A stretch of DNA of 63,060 nt from Flavobacteriaceae bacterium (GTDB taxonomy: Bacteria; Bacteroidota; Bacteroidia; Flavobacteriales; Flavobacteriaceae): NCBI GenBank assembly GCA_002702895.1, contig PACX01000025.1, positions 11,695-74,754 on the forward strand, written 5' to 3'. The notes below the pieces were generated by a model that saw only the letters and a list, made by a program, of their open reading frames with translations, did not search any database and was not told where the DNA came from. How positions within the stretch are numbered: position 1 is the stretch's first letter; each line of letters opens with the position of its first letter. Positions 18,848-28,599 of the stretch are shown piece after piece. The position numbers were made by a program, and so were the translations under genes.

Positions 18848-20953
18848 TTAACTTATGTGTTTCCAAAGAATACTATTTTTATTAATTCTTAAATATTCTT
18901 CTTTGATTTCTTTATTATTAACATGTTTTAATTGAGGATCATTTTCAATTATATTTTTTGCATCTTCTCTTGCTAAATTTAATATGGTTTTATCTTTTAT
19001 TAAATCTGCAATTTTAAAATTTAATAATCCACTTTGTTGAGTTCCAAGAATGTTGCCAGGTCCTCTTAAATTCATATCTACTTCAGCTATTTTAAATCCA
19101 TCATTTGTGCTCGTCATAGTTTTAATTCTTGTTTTAGCATCATTGCTAATTCTATCTTTTGACATTAATATACAATAACTGTTTTCTGATCCTCTTCCAA
19201 CTCTTCCTCTTAACTGATGTAATTGAGATAAACCAAATCTTTCTGCACTTTCGATAACCATAACAGAAGCATTAGGAATATTTACACCTACTTCTATAAC
19301 AGTAGTTGAAACCATAATTTGTGTTTTACCATTTTTAAATCTATTCATCTCATAATTTTTGTCATTTGTTTTCATTCTTCCGTGTAAAATACTGATCTGA
19401 TATTCATCTTTGGAAAATTCCCTTTCAATACTTTCATAACCATCCATTAGGTCTTTGTAATCCATTTTTTTAGATTCTTCAATTAAAGGATAAACTATAT
19501 ATATCTGTCTTCCTTTTTTTATTTCATCTTTTAAAAATTTAAACACTTGTAGTCTTTTCTTATCTGTTCTATGAACAGTTTTGACAGGTATTCTTCCAGG
19601 AGGCAACTCATCAATTATTGAAATATCGAGGTCTCCATATACACTCATTGCAAGAGTTCGAGGAATTGGTGTAGCTGTCATTACTAAAATATGAGGAGGT
19701 GTAATATTTTTTTTCCATAATTTTGACCTTTGAGCAACACCAAACCTATGTTGTTCATCTATTATTGCTAATCCTAAATTTTTAAAAATAACTTTATCCT
19801 CCAATATTGCGTGAGTACCAATCAAAATATTAATTTGTCCTTCTCTTAATTCTTTAAATAAAATCTCCCTTTCCTTTTTTGTTGTAGATCCTGTAAGGAT
19901 TTTTACTTTTAAATTAATCCCAATTAATGAATTAGATATACTGTTAAAATGTTGTTGCGCCAATATCTCGGTTGGAGCAATTATAGAAGACTGAAAAGAA
20001 TTATCAATTGCGATTAAGCATGATAGTAATGCAACAATAGTTTTTCCAGATCCAACATCTCCTTGAAGTAATCTGTTCATTTGTGCATTACTTGAAAAAT
20101 CTTTTCTGATTTCTTTTATAACAGACTTTTGAGCATTAGTAAGGCTAAAAGCAAGGTTATTTTTATAAAAAGAATTGAAGAAAAATCCAACTTTAGAAAA
20201 TTTAAAACCCTTAAATTTATTTTTATTAATTAAATTCTTAAACAAAAATTGTAATTGAATAAAAAAGAACTCTTCATATTTTAATCTAAACTGAGCTTTA
20301 CTTAATAGTTTTTGATTTTGTGGAAAATGAATGTTGTATAAAGCTTCATATTTTGAAATAAAATTATGTTTTTCATTTATTACTCTATTTAAATTTTCTT
20401 TAAAAGAATTGTTTGATTTATTAAAAATATTATAAATCAAATCAGTGAATAATTTATTATTAATACCTTTAGAAAGAAGGGACTCTGTTGAGCTATATAT
20501 TGGGAGTAAATTATTTTTTATTGATATTTTATGTTTTTCTAAAAGTTCAATTTCAGGATGTATTATTGAAAATTTATTGTTAAACCAATTTAATTTTCCA
20601 TAAATAACATATTCTTGATTAATTTTTATTGATTTTTCTATCCATTTAATTCCTCTAAACCATATTATCTCTATTTCTCCATTATTATCTGTAAACATGC
20701 CAATTAATCTCTTTTTCTTTAGATTATCTGAATGTCTAAAGTCTATAAATTTTCCAATTATTTGAACATATGAACTAGTATTTTCTAGATCTGAAATTTT
20801 ATGATATTTTGTTCTATCAATATATCTAAAAGGAAAAAAATTTAATAAATCTTCATAAGTGAAAATTTTTAATTGCGATTTTAATAAATCTGCTCTATTT
20901 GGACCAACTCCTTTTAAATAATCAATAGGTGTAAATAAATAATTTTGTTTCAC
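18848..20953 (-). CDS. recG: ATP-dependent DNA helicase RecG
   Basis: Branch-migration helicase that remodels stalled forks and Holliday junctions. The N-terminal wedge/OB region (DYLKGVGPNRADLL, FPFRYIDRTKYH) precedes the helicase core: GDVGSGKT (motif I), DEQHRFG (DExH), MTATPIPRT and the C-terminal QLRGRVGRG. I choose GTG at 20951-20953 (MKQNYLFTPIDYLKGVG), giving 701 residues, the usual flavobacterial length. An in-frame GTG at 21005-21007 would add an 18-residue hydrophobic tail not expected in the family. It is divergent from the UvrD-type helicase gene. Confidence 0.95.
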   Translation of the reverse strand: MKQNYLFTPIDYLKGVGPNRADLLKSQLKIFTYEDLLNFFPFRYIDRTKYHKISDLENTSSYVQIIGKFIDFRHSDNLKKKRLIGMFTDNNGEIEIIWFRGIKWIEKSIKINQEYVIYGKLNWFNNKFSIIHPEIELLEKHKISIKNNLLPIYSSTESLLSKGINNKLFTDLIYNIFNKSNNSFKENLNRVINEKHNFISKYEALYNIHFPQNQKLLSKAQFRLKYEEFFFIQLQFLFKNLINKNKFKGFKFSKVGFFFNSFYKNNLAFSLTNAQKSVIKEIRKDFSSNAQMNRLLQGDVGSGKTIVALLSCLIAIDNSFQSSIIAPTEILAQQHFNSISNSLIGINLKVKILTGSTTKKEREILFKELREGQINILIGTHAILEDKVIFKNLGLAIIDEQHRFGVAQRSKLWKKNITPPHILVMTATPIPRTLAMSVYGDLDISIIDELPPGRIPVKTVHRTDKKRLQVFKFLKDEIKKGRQIYIVYPLIEESKKMDYKDLMDGYESIEREFSKDEYQISILHGRMKTNDKNYEMNRFKNGKTQIMVSTTVIEVGVNIPNASVMVIESAERFGLSQLHQLRGRVGRGSENSYCILMSKDRISNDAKTRIKTMTSTNDGFKIAEVDMNLRGPGNILGTQQSGLLNFKIADLIKDKTILNLAREDAKNIIENDPQLKHVNNKEIKEEYLRINKNSILWKHIS

Positions 20954-21032
20954 AACACTAATATAATTTATTAACTTTATAAGGTAAAATACCTTTAAAA
21001 AAATCACTAATCAAGACAAACACTTATTTTAG

Positions 21033-23291
21033 TTGGAAGACTACCTAGCTCAATTAAACGAATCTCAAAAATTACCTACAATACATAAAAATGGTCCTGT
21101 TATGGTAATTGCTGGTGCCGGGTCAGGAAAAACTAGAGTTTTGACCTACAGGATTGCCTATTTAATTGAAATGGGAGTAGACCCATTTTCAATTTTAGCA
21201 TTAACATTTACCAATAAAGCTGCTAGGGAAATGAAATCTAGGATTTCCCAAATTGTAGGAGATAGTGAAGCAAAAAGTTTATGGATGGGAACATTTCATT
21301 CTGTTTTTGCTAGAATTTTAAGATCTGAATCGGAACATTTAGGTTATTCTTCGAATTTCACAATATATGATACACAAGATTCAGATAGATTAATTGCATC
21401 AATTATTAAAGAATTAAAATTAGATAAGGATTTATATAAATTTAAAAGTATTAGAAACAGGATATCATCTATGAAAAATAGTCTTGTAACAGTTAAAGCT
21501 TATTTAAATAATCATGAGCTTGTAGAGCAGGACAATGAATCAAGAAGGCCTATGTTTGGAAAAGTTTATCAAACTTATGTAAATAGATGTTTTAAGGCAT
21601 CTGCTATGGATTTTGATGACCTTTTATTAAAAACAAATGAATTACTTAATAGATTTCCTCAAATTTTATCAAAATATCAAGAAAGATTTAAGTATATACA
21701 TGTTGATGAGTATCAAGACACAAATCATTCTCAATATCTAATTGTTAAAGCTCTAGCAGATAAATATGAAAATTTATGTGTTGTTGGTGATGATGCTCAA
21801 AGTATATATGGTTTTAGAGGAGCGAATATTGAAAATATATTAAGTTTTCAAAAAGACTATCCAAATTCTGCTGTTTATAGACTAGAACAAAATTACAGGT
21901 CTACTAAAAATATAGTTAATGCTGCAAATTCAGTAATCAGTAAAAACATAAATAAACTTGATAAAAAAGTATGGACGGAAAATAAGAGTGGTGAAAAAAT
22001 TCAAATAAACCAATCAATTACAGATTCAGAGGAGGGTAGATTTGTTGCATCAAATATTTTTGAAAATAAAAACAATTTTCAATTAGAGAATGATTCTTTT
22101 GCTGTTTTGTATAGGACAAATGCACAATCAAGATCTATTGAAGATGCATTAAGAAGAAAGAATATTTTATATCAAGTTTATGGTGGGCTTTCTTTTTACC
22201 AAAGAAAAGAGATTAAGGACATATTAGCATATTTAAGAGTAATTATTAATCCAAATGACGAAGAAAGTATTAAAAGAATAATTAATTTTCCTACTAGAGG
22301 GATAGGTCAAACAACAGTTGATAAATTATTACTTTATTCAAATGAAAAGGAAATTAGTTTGTATAAAACTTTAGAGAATTTAAACTCAACAGATATTAAT
22401 ATAAATTCTGGAACTAGAAACAAACTAAATGAATTTTTATTGTTATTAAAAAATTTTGAATTATTAAATGAAAGATTAAATGCATTAGAAATAGTGGAGG
22501 AGATTCTAAAAAGAATTGGAATAATAAATATTTTAAAATCTGAAGGAACACCTGAATCAATCAGTAGAATTGAAAATATTGAAGAATTAATTAATGGTGT
22601 AAAAGATTTTATTGAAGGTCAAGAGGAAGTAGTAGGTGCAAAAAGGAATTTAAGTGAATTTTTAGAAGACATTGCTTTGGTATCAGAATTAGACAAGGAT
22701 ATTGTCGAATCTGAAAAAAGAGTATCATTAATGACTATCCATTTAGCTAAAGGTCTTGAATTTAATCATGTATATGTAGTAGGTTTAGAAGAGGATCTTT
22801 TTCCATCTGCTTTAAGTTCAACAACTAGGTCAGATCTAGAAGAAGAAAGAAGGTTATTTTATGTAGCAATTACTAGAGCTAAAAGAAAATTAACAATATC
22901 ATTTGCTAAAACTAGGTATAGATGGGGGAAATTAAATGATTGTGAACCAAGTAGATTTATAAATGAAATAGATCAAAAATATACAAACTTTATTGTTTCG
23001 GATTTTTCAACTTCATTTTCGTCCAAAAAAATAAAAAAAGATAATTTCAGATTTAAAAAACCTAAAATAAAAAAAAGACTAAAGTTATTAGGAGATAATC
23101 CAAAATCAAACTATAATAACTTGAATTTTATAGATCTTGAAAAAGGAGATGTTATAATTCACAATCGATTTGGAAGAGGAAACGTAATATCTACTGAAGG
23201 TTCAGGTCCAGATAAAAAGGCAGAGGTAGAGTTTGAAACTAGTGGAAATAAAAAAATATTGTTAAAGTTTGCAAAATACGAGAAGAAATAA
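21033..23291 (+). CDS. UvrD/PcrA-type superfamily 1 DNA helicase
   Basis: A 752-residue 3'-5' helicase. The motif I AGAGSGKT (27-34), the DEYQDTN Walker B, VVGDDAQSIYGFRGA, LEQNYRST, and the C-terminal VSLMTIHLAKGLEFNHVYV with RRLFYVAITRAKRKL are all present. The C-terminus ends with a Tudor-like segment (GDVIIHNRFGRGNVIS) like that which contacts RNA polymerase in PcrA. It probably works in repair and replication restart. The start is TTG at 21033 (MEDYLAQLNESQK); no in-frame ATG precedes motif I closely enough. It ends 5 bases from the convergent DEAD-box gene. Confidence 0.94.
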   Translation: MEDYLAQLNESQKLPTIHKNGPVMVIAGAGSGKTRVLTYRIAYLIEMGVDPFSILALTFTNKAAREMKSRISQIVGDSEAKSLWMGTFHSVFARILRSESEHLGYSSNFTIYDTQDSDRLIASIIKELKLDKDLYKFKSIRNRISSMKNSLVTVKAYLNNHELVEQDNESRRPMFGKVYQTYVNRCFKASAMDFDDLLLKTNELLNRFPQILSKYQERFKYIHVDEYQDTNHSQYLIVKALADKYENLCVVGDDAQSIYGFRGANIENILSFQKDYPNSAVYRLEQNYRSTKNIVNAANSVISKNINKLDKKVWTENKSGEKIQINQSITDSEEGRFVASNIFENKNNFQLENDSFAVLYRTNAQSRSIEDALRRKNILYQVYGGLSFYQRKEIKDILAYLRVIINPNDEESIKRIINFPTRGIGQTTVDKLLLYSNEKEISLYKTLENLNSTDININSGTRNKLNEFLLLLKNFELLNERLNALEIVEEILKRIGIINILKSEGTPESISRIENIEELINGVKDFIEGQEEVVGAKRNLSEFLEDIALVSELDKDIVESEKRVSLMTIHLAKGLEFNHVYVVGLEEDLFPSALSSTTRSDLEEERRLFYVAITRAKRKLTISFAKTRYRWGKLNDCEPSRFINEIDQKYTNFIVSDFSTSFSSKKIKKDNFRFKKPKIKKRLKLLGDNPKSNYNNLNFIDLEKGDVIIHNRFGRGNVISTEGSGPDKKAEVEFETSGNKKILLKFAKYEKK

Positions 23292-23296
23292 TTGAA

Positions 23297-25036
23297 TTAA
23301 AATCGATTTTTTTTTCTCTTCTTTTTTTTACGTCTTGTAAAAGCTTTATTTGAGTCTTTATTATTAAATCTATTATTTCTTTTCTTTTTAAAAGGAGAGA
23401 TTTTCTTTTTTTTTCTTTTTGAAAACTTTTTTTCAATTATTTCTTTGGTTTCATTTAATTTTAAATTAACATCATTATAATTTATTTTATTAAAATTATT
23501 GATTAAATCTGATTTAACTTTACTGTCAATTTCAAAAACTGTATATGATTCCCTAATATCTATTCCACCAATTTTAATTTCATTAGATTTTAGAACTCTA
23601 TTTATTATTGATATCAATTCAACTGGAGAAATACCATGTTTTCTTCCAACATTTAAGGAAAAGTTTAAAAAAGTTTTTTTATTGAATTTCTTATCATTAT
23701 TATTTAAAAATTTATTATTAATATCTTTAGAATCTTTATAATAATCTAAAAATCTATTAAATTCTGCTGAAACGAAATGTTTAATTAATTCCTCCCTATT
23801 TAATTTCTCTAGTTTTTTATAAATATCATTTAGAAATGGTTCAATTTGTTTTTCATCAACTTCAACATTTTTAATTTTTTCAATCAAATTGAGTAATTGT
23901 TTTGAGCAAATAAATTTTCCAGAGGGAATATCTTTTCTTATAAATTTAATTTGAGATTTATTTTCAATTAATTTTATTTTTCTTCCTTCTCTGCTATTTG
24001 CTATTGCTATAGAAATTCCATGTTTTCCAGCTCTTCCAGTTCTTCCACTACGATGAACGTATACTTCAGGATCATCTGGAAGTGAGTAGTTTATAATATG
24101 TGTAAGATCATCCACATCTAATCCTCTTGCAGCAACGTCAGTAGCAATCAAAAGTTGCAATGATTTATCTCTGAATCTAGACATTACGTCATCTCTTTGG
24201 TTTTGTGATAAATCTCCATGAATAGCATCTGCATTATAACCTTCATTAATAAATTTATTTGCAATATCTTTAGTTTCACGTCTAGTCCTACAAAAAATTA
24301 TTCCATAGATATTAGGGTTATAATCAGAAATTCTTTTTAGAGCTTCATATTTAAATTTGGAGTTTATATTATAGATATGATGTTCTACATTTTTTGCTCC
24401 AGAATTAATTTTAGACACACTTATTTCCTTTGCTCCTTTCATGTACTTTTTTGAAATAGATAAAACCTCTTTAGACATAGTAGCTGAAAACAACATAGTT
24501 TGTCTTTTCTTCGATGTCTTATCTAATATAAAATCTAGGTCATCTTTAAATCCCATACTTAACATTTCATCAGCTTCATCTAAAACAACTCTATCAACAA
24601 CATTTAATTTTAAAACTTTTCTTTTAATTAAGTCCTTGGTTCTTCCTGGTGTACCTATGATAATTTGTGCTCCTTTTTTAATTGATTTTATTTGGTTTTC
24701 TATACTTACTCCACCATATACTGAAACAACCTGAATATTCTTTATATATTTAGAATATAAAATAAGATCTTTAGAAATTTGAATACACAATTCTCTAGTT
24801 GGGCATAGAACTATTAACTGAACTTGTTTAAGTTTATAATCTATTTGTTGAATAGATGGTAAACCAAATGCAGCTGTTTTACCAGTTCCTGTTTGAGAAA
24901 GAGCAATTAAATCTTTTTTATTTTCTAATAAATGAGGAATACATTTTTTTTGAATTGGAGTAGGGGTTTTAAAACCTAATTCCTCAACTGATTTAATCAA
25001 TTCATTGTTTAACCCTATTTTCTTAAAATCAACCAT
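23297..25036 (-). CDS. deaD: DEAD-box ATP-dependent RNA helicase (DeaD/CsdA-like)
   Basis: A 579-residue RNA helicase. The Q motif (FKTPTPIQKKCIP), motif I SQTGTGKT, motif II VLDEADEML, SAT, and motif VI HRSGRTGRAG are intact. Residues 440-530 form a DbpA-like RNA-binding domain (NFSLNVGRKHGISPVELI). The last 60 residues are a Lys/Arg/Asn tail. The length and the C-terminal domain fit the DeaD group, which helps ribosome assembly and mRNA decay, often in the cold. The ATG is at 25034-25036. Confidence 0.93.
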   Translation of the reverse strand: MVDFKKIGLNNELIKSVEELGFKTPTPIQKKCIPHLLENKKDLIALSQTGTGKTAAFGLPSIQQIDYKLKQVQLIVLCPTRELCIQISKDLILYSKYIKNIQVVSVYGGVSIENQIKSIKKGAQIIIGTPGRTKDLIKRKVLKLNVVDRVVLDEADEMLSMGFKDDLDFILDKTSKKRQTMLFSATMSKEVLSISKKYMKGAKEISVSKINSGAKNVEHHIYNINSKFKYEALKRISDYNPNIYGIIFCRTRRETKDIANKFINEGYNADAIHGDLSQNQRDDVMSRFRDKSLQLLIATDVAARGLDVDDLTHIINYSLPDDPEVYVHRSGRTGRAGKHGISIAIANSREGRKIKLIENKSQIKFIRKDIPSGKFICSKQLLNLIEKIKNVEVDEKQIEPFLNDIYKKLEKLNREELIKHFVSAEFNRFLDYYKDSKDINNKFLNNNDKKFNKKTFLNFSLNVGRKHGISPVELISIINRVLKSNEIKIGGIDIRESYTVFEIDSKVKSDLINNFNKINYNDVNLKLNETKEIIEKKFSKRKKKKISPFKKKRNNRFNNKDSNKAFTRRKKKKRKKNRF

Positions 25037-25121
25037 TCAATAATTTTGGCTGCAAATGTCGACTATTAAATTGGGTAATAAATATATTTTTTTAAGTTTT
25101 TTGAATATGTAATATTTATTA

Positions 25122-25153
25122 AAAAAAAAACACACCATTTAGATGTGTTTTTT
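25122..25153 (-). terminator. Intrinsic terminator of the OmpA-family gene
   Basis: On the minus strand the stem CACATC/GGTGTG (six pairs including one T-G wobble) has the five-base loop TAAAT, is flanked by A and T runs, and is followed by a run of nine Ts. It lies 20 bases after the OmpA gene stop. The wobble becomes an A-C mismatch on the plus strand, so the minus direction is favoured. Confidence 0.75.
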
Positions 25154-25172
25154 AATAGTTAAAATTCAATTA

Positions 25173-26033
25173 TTAATTACCAGCTGCTTTCATGCCTTGT
25201 TCAATTAGGTCATAAAACTGATCAAGTTTTGGAAGAACAACAATTCTTGTTCTTCTGTTTTTAGATCTATTTTCTGGAGAATCATTTTCAGCAACAGGAA
25301 CATAATAGCTTCTTCCTGCAGCAGTCATTCTCTCTGGTTGAACTCCAAAGTCGTTCTGTAAAACTCTAACAACTGATGTTGCTCTTTTGACACTTAAATC
25401 CCAGTTGTCTAAAAGAACTTCGTTTTGAATAGATTGATCATCTGTATGACCCTCAACTAAAAATTCAATTTCAGGTTTTTCAAGAACAACTTTAGCAACT
25501 TTTCCTAAAACTTCTTTGGCTCTTTCAGAAACAACATAACTACCACTATTAAATAGTAATTTGTCTGAAATAGAAATAAAAACAACTCCTTTTTCGACAT
25601 TAACTTCAATATCTTTATCATTAATGTCTATGAAAGTTCCTTTTAAGCTAGTTACTAAGGCTAGTGTAACAGAATCTCTTCTTGTCACAGCATCTCTCAT
25701 AGTGTTAATTGTTAAGTCCTTTTCTTTCATGCTTTCAAGTGACTTTTCAAGATTTTCAGCACCTTTTTGAGAAAGGGTAGTAAGGTCACCCATGGTGTTA
25801 ATAAGATCTTGATTGTTATTACTCAAAAATGTAACCTGTTCCTTAAGGGACTTTAATTCTGCTTCAGCTCCAGCTTTTTCATCAATACAACTATTAAGCT
25901 TAACAGTTGCAGAATTTAGCAGATCTTTGCTCTGTTGGTTCATTGCTTCTAGTGCTGCATATTTCTTTTGTGAAACACAAGAAGGAAGTAAAAAAGATAC
26001 TGTTAGTATCAGTAAAAAAAATTTTTTCATCAT
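25173..26033 (-). CDS. OmpA-family peptidoglycan-binding lipoprotein
   Basis: A 286-residue outer-membrane lipoprotein: the signal ends FLLPSC with C19 lipidated. Residues 25-115 form a predicted coiled coil (KKYAALEAMNQQSKDL, then long Glu/Leu/Lys helices). Residues 145-275 form an OmpA C-terminal domain (VEGHTDDQS, LSVKRATSVVRVLQ, GRSYYVPVAENDSPENRSKN) that binds peptidoglycan diaminopimelate. It therefore tethers the outer membrane to the wall. Base composition is richer in GC than its neighbours, which suggests strong codon bias and high expression. It has its own promoter and terminator. The start is either of two adjacent ATGs. Confidence 0.93.
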   Translation of the reverse strand: MMKKFFLLILTVSFLLPSCVSQKKYAALEAMNQQSKDLLNSATVKLNSCIDEKAGAEAELKSLKEQVTFLSNNNQDLINTMGDLTTLSQKGAENLEKSLESMKEKDLTINTMRDAVTRRDSVTLALVTSLKGTFIDINDKDIEVNVEKGVVFISISDKLLFNSGSYVVSERAKEVLGKVAKVVLEKPEIEFLVEGHTDDQSIQNEVLLDNWDLSVKRATSVVRVLQNDFGVQPERMTAAGRSYYVPVAENDSPENRSKNRRTRIVVLPKLDQFYDLIEQGMKAAGN

Positions 26034-26059
26034 TATTAATTTATTTTATTATAATTATT

Positions 26060-26067
26060 CAAATTTA
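26060..26067 (-). promoter_or_regulatory. -7 box (TAAATTTG) of the OmpA-family gene
   Basis: The minus strand reads TAAATTTG, a perfect TAnnTTTG match, ending 26 bases before the first ATG. No convincing -33 TTTG is seen. Confidence 0.5.
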
Positions 26068-26095
26068 GTAAAATATTAATACTAAAGTTATTAAT

Positions 26096-27139
26096 TTAAC
26101 TCTTATTTAAATCCGAAAACTTTCTTTTTTTTAGGATTAAATAATTGTATATAATTGAATATATAACGTAATGTTTAGGTTTTTTATTGTTTGATCTTAA
26201 TAGGTAATAATTGTTATCTAAATTAATCTTCTTTCCATCTTTATAACCATGAACTGAGAACAAACCTTTTAGAATTTCTATAAAGTGATTAAATTTTAGA
26301 CTAAATAAATTATAAAATGCGAAAAGTATGGTAATCCATGTAATTATTTTAAATACTGAAAAGGGATTAAAATTAAAAAGAATATTTTCATTAGTATTTT
26401 TTATAATCATCCATTTATGATTTCTAATATTATAAAAAAGTTTTTTGGGATCATTGTAGTTTAAAGAGGCGCCACCTAGGTGATAAACAATGCTCTTGTG
26501 AATAAATCTTTTTTTATAGTTTTTATTTAAATTTTCAATTCTCCAACATAAATCTATTTCTTCCATGTGATTGCAAAAATTTTCATCAAATCCTCCAACT
26601 TCATTAAATACAGATTTCCTAATAAAAAAACATGCTCCCGAGGCCCAAAAAATTTCAATATCATTGTTATATTGGCCATTATCTTCTTCAATTTCACTAA
26701 AGATTCTTCCTCTACAATATGGATATCCATAATAATCAATAAATCCACCTGCTGCTCCAGCATATTCAAATTTATTTTTGTTTTTATAATCTAATATTTT
26801 TGGCTGAACAACAGTTAAAGATTTATTAGATTCAAATTCTTTTACAATTGGATTTAACCATCCCTTAGTAACTTCAATATCATTATTTAATAAACAAAAA
26901 ACATCTTCATTAACATGTTTTAATCCTTCATTATATCCCTTTGCATATCGATAGTTATTATCATTTTGTATAATCTTTAGATTAGGGTAGTTTTCATTTA
27001 AAAAATTTATTGATTTATCATTAGAATTATTGTCTATAATATAAACTGGATTATCCCCAGAATGGTTAACTACACTAGGTAAAAATGTTTTTAATAATTC
27101 ATAACCGTTCCAATTTAATATTACTATAGCTATTTTCAT
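26096..27139 (-). CDS. Family 2 glycosyltransferase
   Basis: A 347-residue GT-A fold enzyme. It begins IAIVILNWNGYELLKTFLPS, then VYIIDNNSNDKSI and FCLLNNDIEV, which carries the DxD-equivalent. The acceptor region FWASGACFFIRKSVFNEVGGFDENF and EEIDLCWRI are typical of rhamnosyl/galactofuranosyl-type GT2 enzymes. A hydrophobic span near 255-275 suggests membrane association. It probably builds envelope polysaccharide; donor and acceptor are unknown. Its ATG overlaps the end of the HsdR_N gene by 4 bases. Confidence 0.9.
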   Translation of the reverse strand: MKIAIVILNWNGYELLKTFLPSVVNHSGDNPVYIIDNNSNDKSINFLNENYPNLKIIQNDNNYRYAKGYNEGLKHVNEDVFCLLNNDIEVTKGWLNPIVKEFESNKSLTVVQPKILDYKNKNKFEYAGAAGGFIDYYGYPYCRGRIFSEIEEDNGQYNNDIEIFWASGACFFIRKSVFNEVGGFDENFCNHMEEIDLCWRIENLNKNYKKRFIHKSIVYHLGGASLNYNDPKKLFYNIRNHKWMIIKNTNENILFNFNPFSVFKIITWITILFAFYNLFSLKFNHFIEILKGLFSVHGYKDGKKINLDNNYYLLRSNNKKPKHYVIYSIIYNYLILKKRKFSDLNKS

Positions 27140-27573
27140 TTCAATGGAAAATTCTTTACAAAGCTATAAGTTTTATTTTTCTGATTTACTTTAAAGTAAA
27201 AATGATTTAAACCATTAGTAATCATCATATATTTAGATTTCAAATATCTATTATAAATTAAAGTTTGATCAAACACCTTTTGATTAATTTTTATATTAGG
27301 AGCTTTGCACTCAACTAATAACAAAACATCACTATTTCTATCAAATATTACTAGATCAAATCTCTTTGTCATTTTATTGATAATAATTTTTTTTTCAACT
27401 GCAATATGATTTTTTGAAATGTTATGAGAAATTAAAAATTTTATAACGTGTTGTCTTACCCATTCTTCGGGAGTTAATAAAATTAGTTTTTTTCTTAAAA
27501 TATCAAATATATGAGGTTTATTATCTTTATTTTTAAAGATAAATTTAAAATCAGGAAAATTTAATTTTATCAT
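27136..27573 (-). CDS. Solo type I restriction enzyme HsdR N-terminal domain protein (PD-(D/E)xK nuclease fold)
   Basis: A 145-residue single-domain protein. It has D73 (RFDLVIFD), E88-C-K90 (LLVECKAP) and the QxxxY motif of type I endonucleases (Q103 to Y107 in FDQTLIYNRYLK), so the catalytic set looks intact. There is no translocase, specificity or methylase gene nearby, so this is not a restriction system. It lies head-to-head with holA, with 15 bases between the starts, and overlaps the glycosyltransferase gene by 4 bases. The function is unknown; a repair or replication role is an inference from its position next to holA. Confidence 0.85.
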   Translation of the reverse strand: MIKLNFPDFKFIFKNKDNKPHIFDILRKKLILLTPEEWVRQHVIKFLISHNISKNHIAVEKKIIINKMTKRFDLVIFDRNSDVLLLVECKAPNIKINQKVFDQTLIYNRYLKSKYMMITNGLNHFYFKVNQKNKTYSFVKNFPLK

Positions 27574-27588
27574 AAAATATGTCTCAAA

Positions 27589-28599
27589 ATGAATTTACAG
27601 GAAATTAATAGTATAATTTCAAAGATTAAAAATAAAGTTTATTCTCCAATATATTTTTTAATGGGTGAGGAAACATATTATATTGATTTTATTACTAATC
27701 TATTGGATATAGAAGTTTTAACAGATGATGAAAAAAACTTTAATAAAACAGTACTCTATGGAAAGGAAACATCCGTTGATGAATTAGTTTCTCATTGCAA
27801 AAGATATCCTGTCATGAGTAAATTCCAGATTGTAATATTAAAAGAAGCACAAGATTTATCAAGAAGAATTGAAAACCTTTCTAATTACGCCTTAAAGCCT
27901 TCATTAAATACTATTCTAATAATTAATTACAAATACAAAACTTTAGATAAAAGAAAGAAACTTTATAAAAACATTCAGAAATTTGGAATTGTACTTGACT
28001 GTAAAAAAATTTATGAAGATCGTGTTCCTCAATGGATAATTAATCAGTTAAAGATTGACAATTATTCAATAGAACATAAAGCTTGTTCAATGTTAGTTGA
28101 TTATTTAGGAAATGATCTTAATAAGATAAATAACCAATTAAATAAACTGAAAATTATAAGTGATAAAGAAAAAAAAATAACTCCTGTTTTAATTGAAAAA
28201 AATATTGGTATAAGTAAAGATTATAATGTTTTTGAATTAAGAAATGCTATTGGCAAAAAAAATCTATCAAAAGCTCTAATTATTTGTGATTACTTGTCCT
28301 CAAATTCAAGTAAACATCCTATTCAAATGACATTATCATCTCTTTTTAATTATTTTATTCAAATTTTTCAATATCATAGTATTTCAAATAAATCTCAAAA
28401 TAATGTAGCAATTATTCTAGGTATAAACCCCTTCTTTTTAAAAGATTATATCACTGCATCTAAAAACTATTCAATGAAAAATATCAGCAATATAATTAGC
28501 TTGATTAAGGATTTTGATTTAAAAAGTAAAGGTCTGGGGGTATCCAACATTTCTAATCATGATTTATTAAGACAATTAGTAATTCAAATTATTAATTAA
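27589..28599 (+). CDS. holA: DNA polymerase III subunit delta
   Basis: The clamp-loader subunit that opens the DnaN ring. The 336-residue protein has the AAA+-like N-terminal region (YFLMGEETYYIDFITNLL), QIVILKEAQDLSRRIENL, the central LVDYLGNDLNKINNQLNKL and the C-terminal collar helices. As is normal for delta, it lacks a functional P-loop. It is divergent from the HsdR_N gene and converges on the E1 gene, both stopping in one TTAA (28596-28599). Confidence 0.93.
   Translation: MNLQEINSIISKIKNKVYSPIYFLMGEETYYIDFITNLLDIEVLTDDEKNFNKTVLYGKETSVDELVSHCKRYPVMSKFQIVILKEAQDLSRRIENLSNYALKPSLNTILIINYKYKTLDKRKKLYKNIQKFGIVLDCKKIYEDRVPQWIINQLKIDNYSIEHKACSMLVDYLGNDLNKINNQLNKLKIISDKEKKITPVLIEKNIGISKDYNVFELRNAIGKKNLSKALIICDYLSSNSSKHPIQMTLSSLFNYFIQIFQYHSISNKSQNNVAIILGINPFFLKDYITASKNYSMKNISNIISLIKDFDLKSKGLGVSNISNHDLLRQLVIQIIN

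Noticed and set aside
27136-27573. Possible type I restriction-modification system
   Set aside because: Only the HsdR N-terminal nuclease domain is present; no translocase, HsdS or HsdM gene is nearby.
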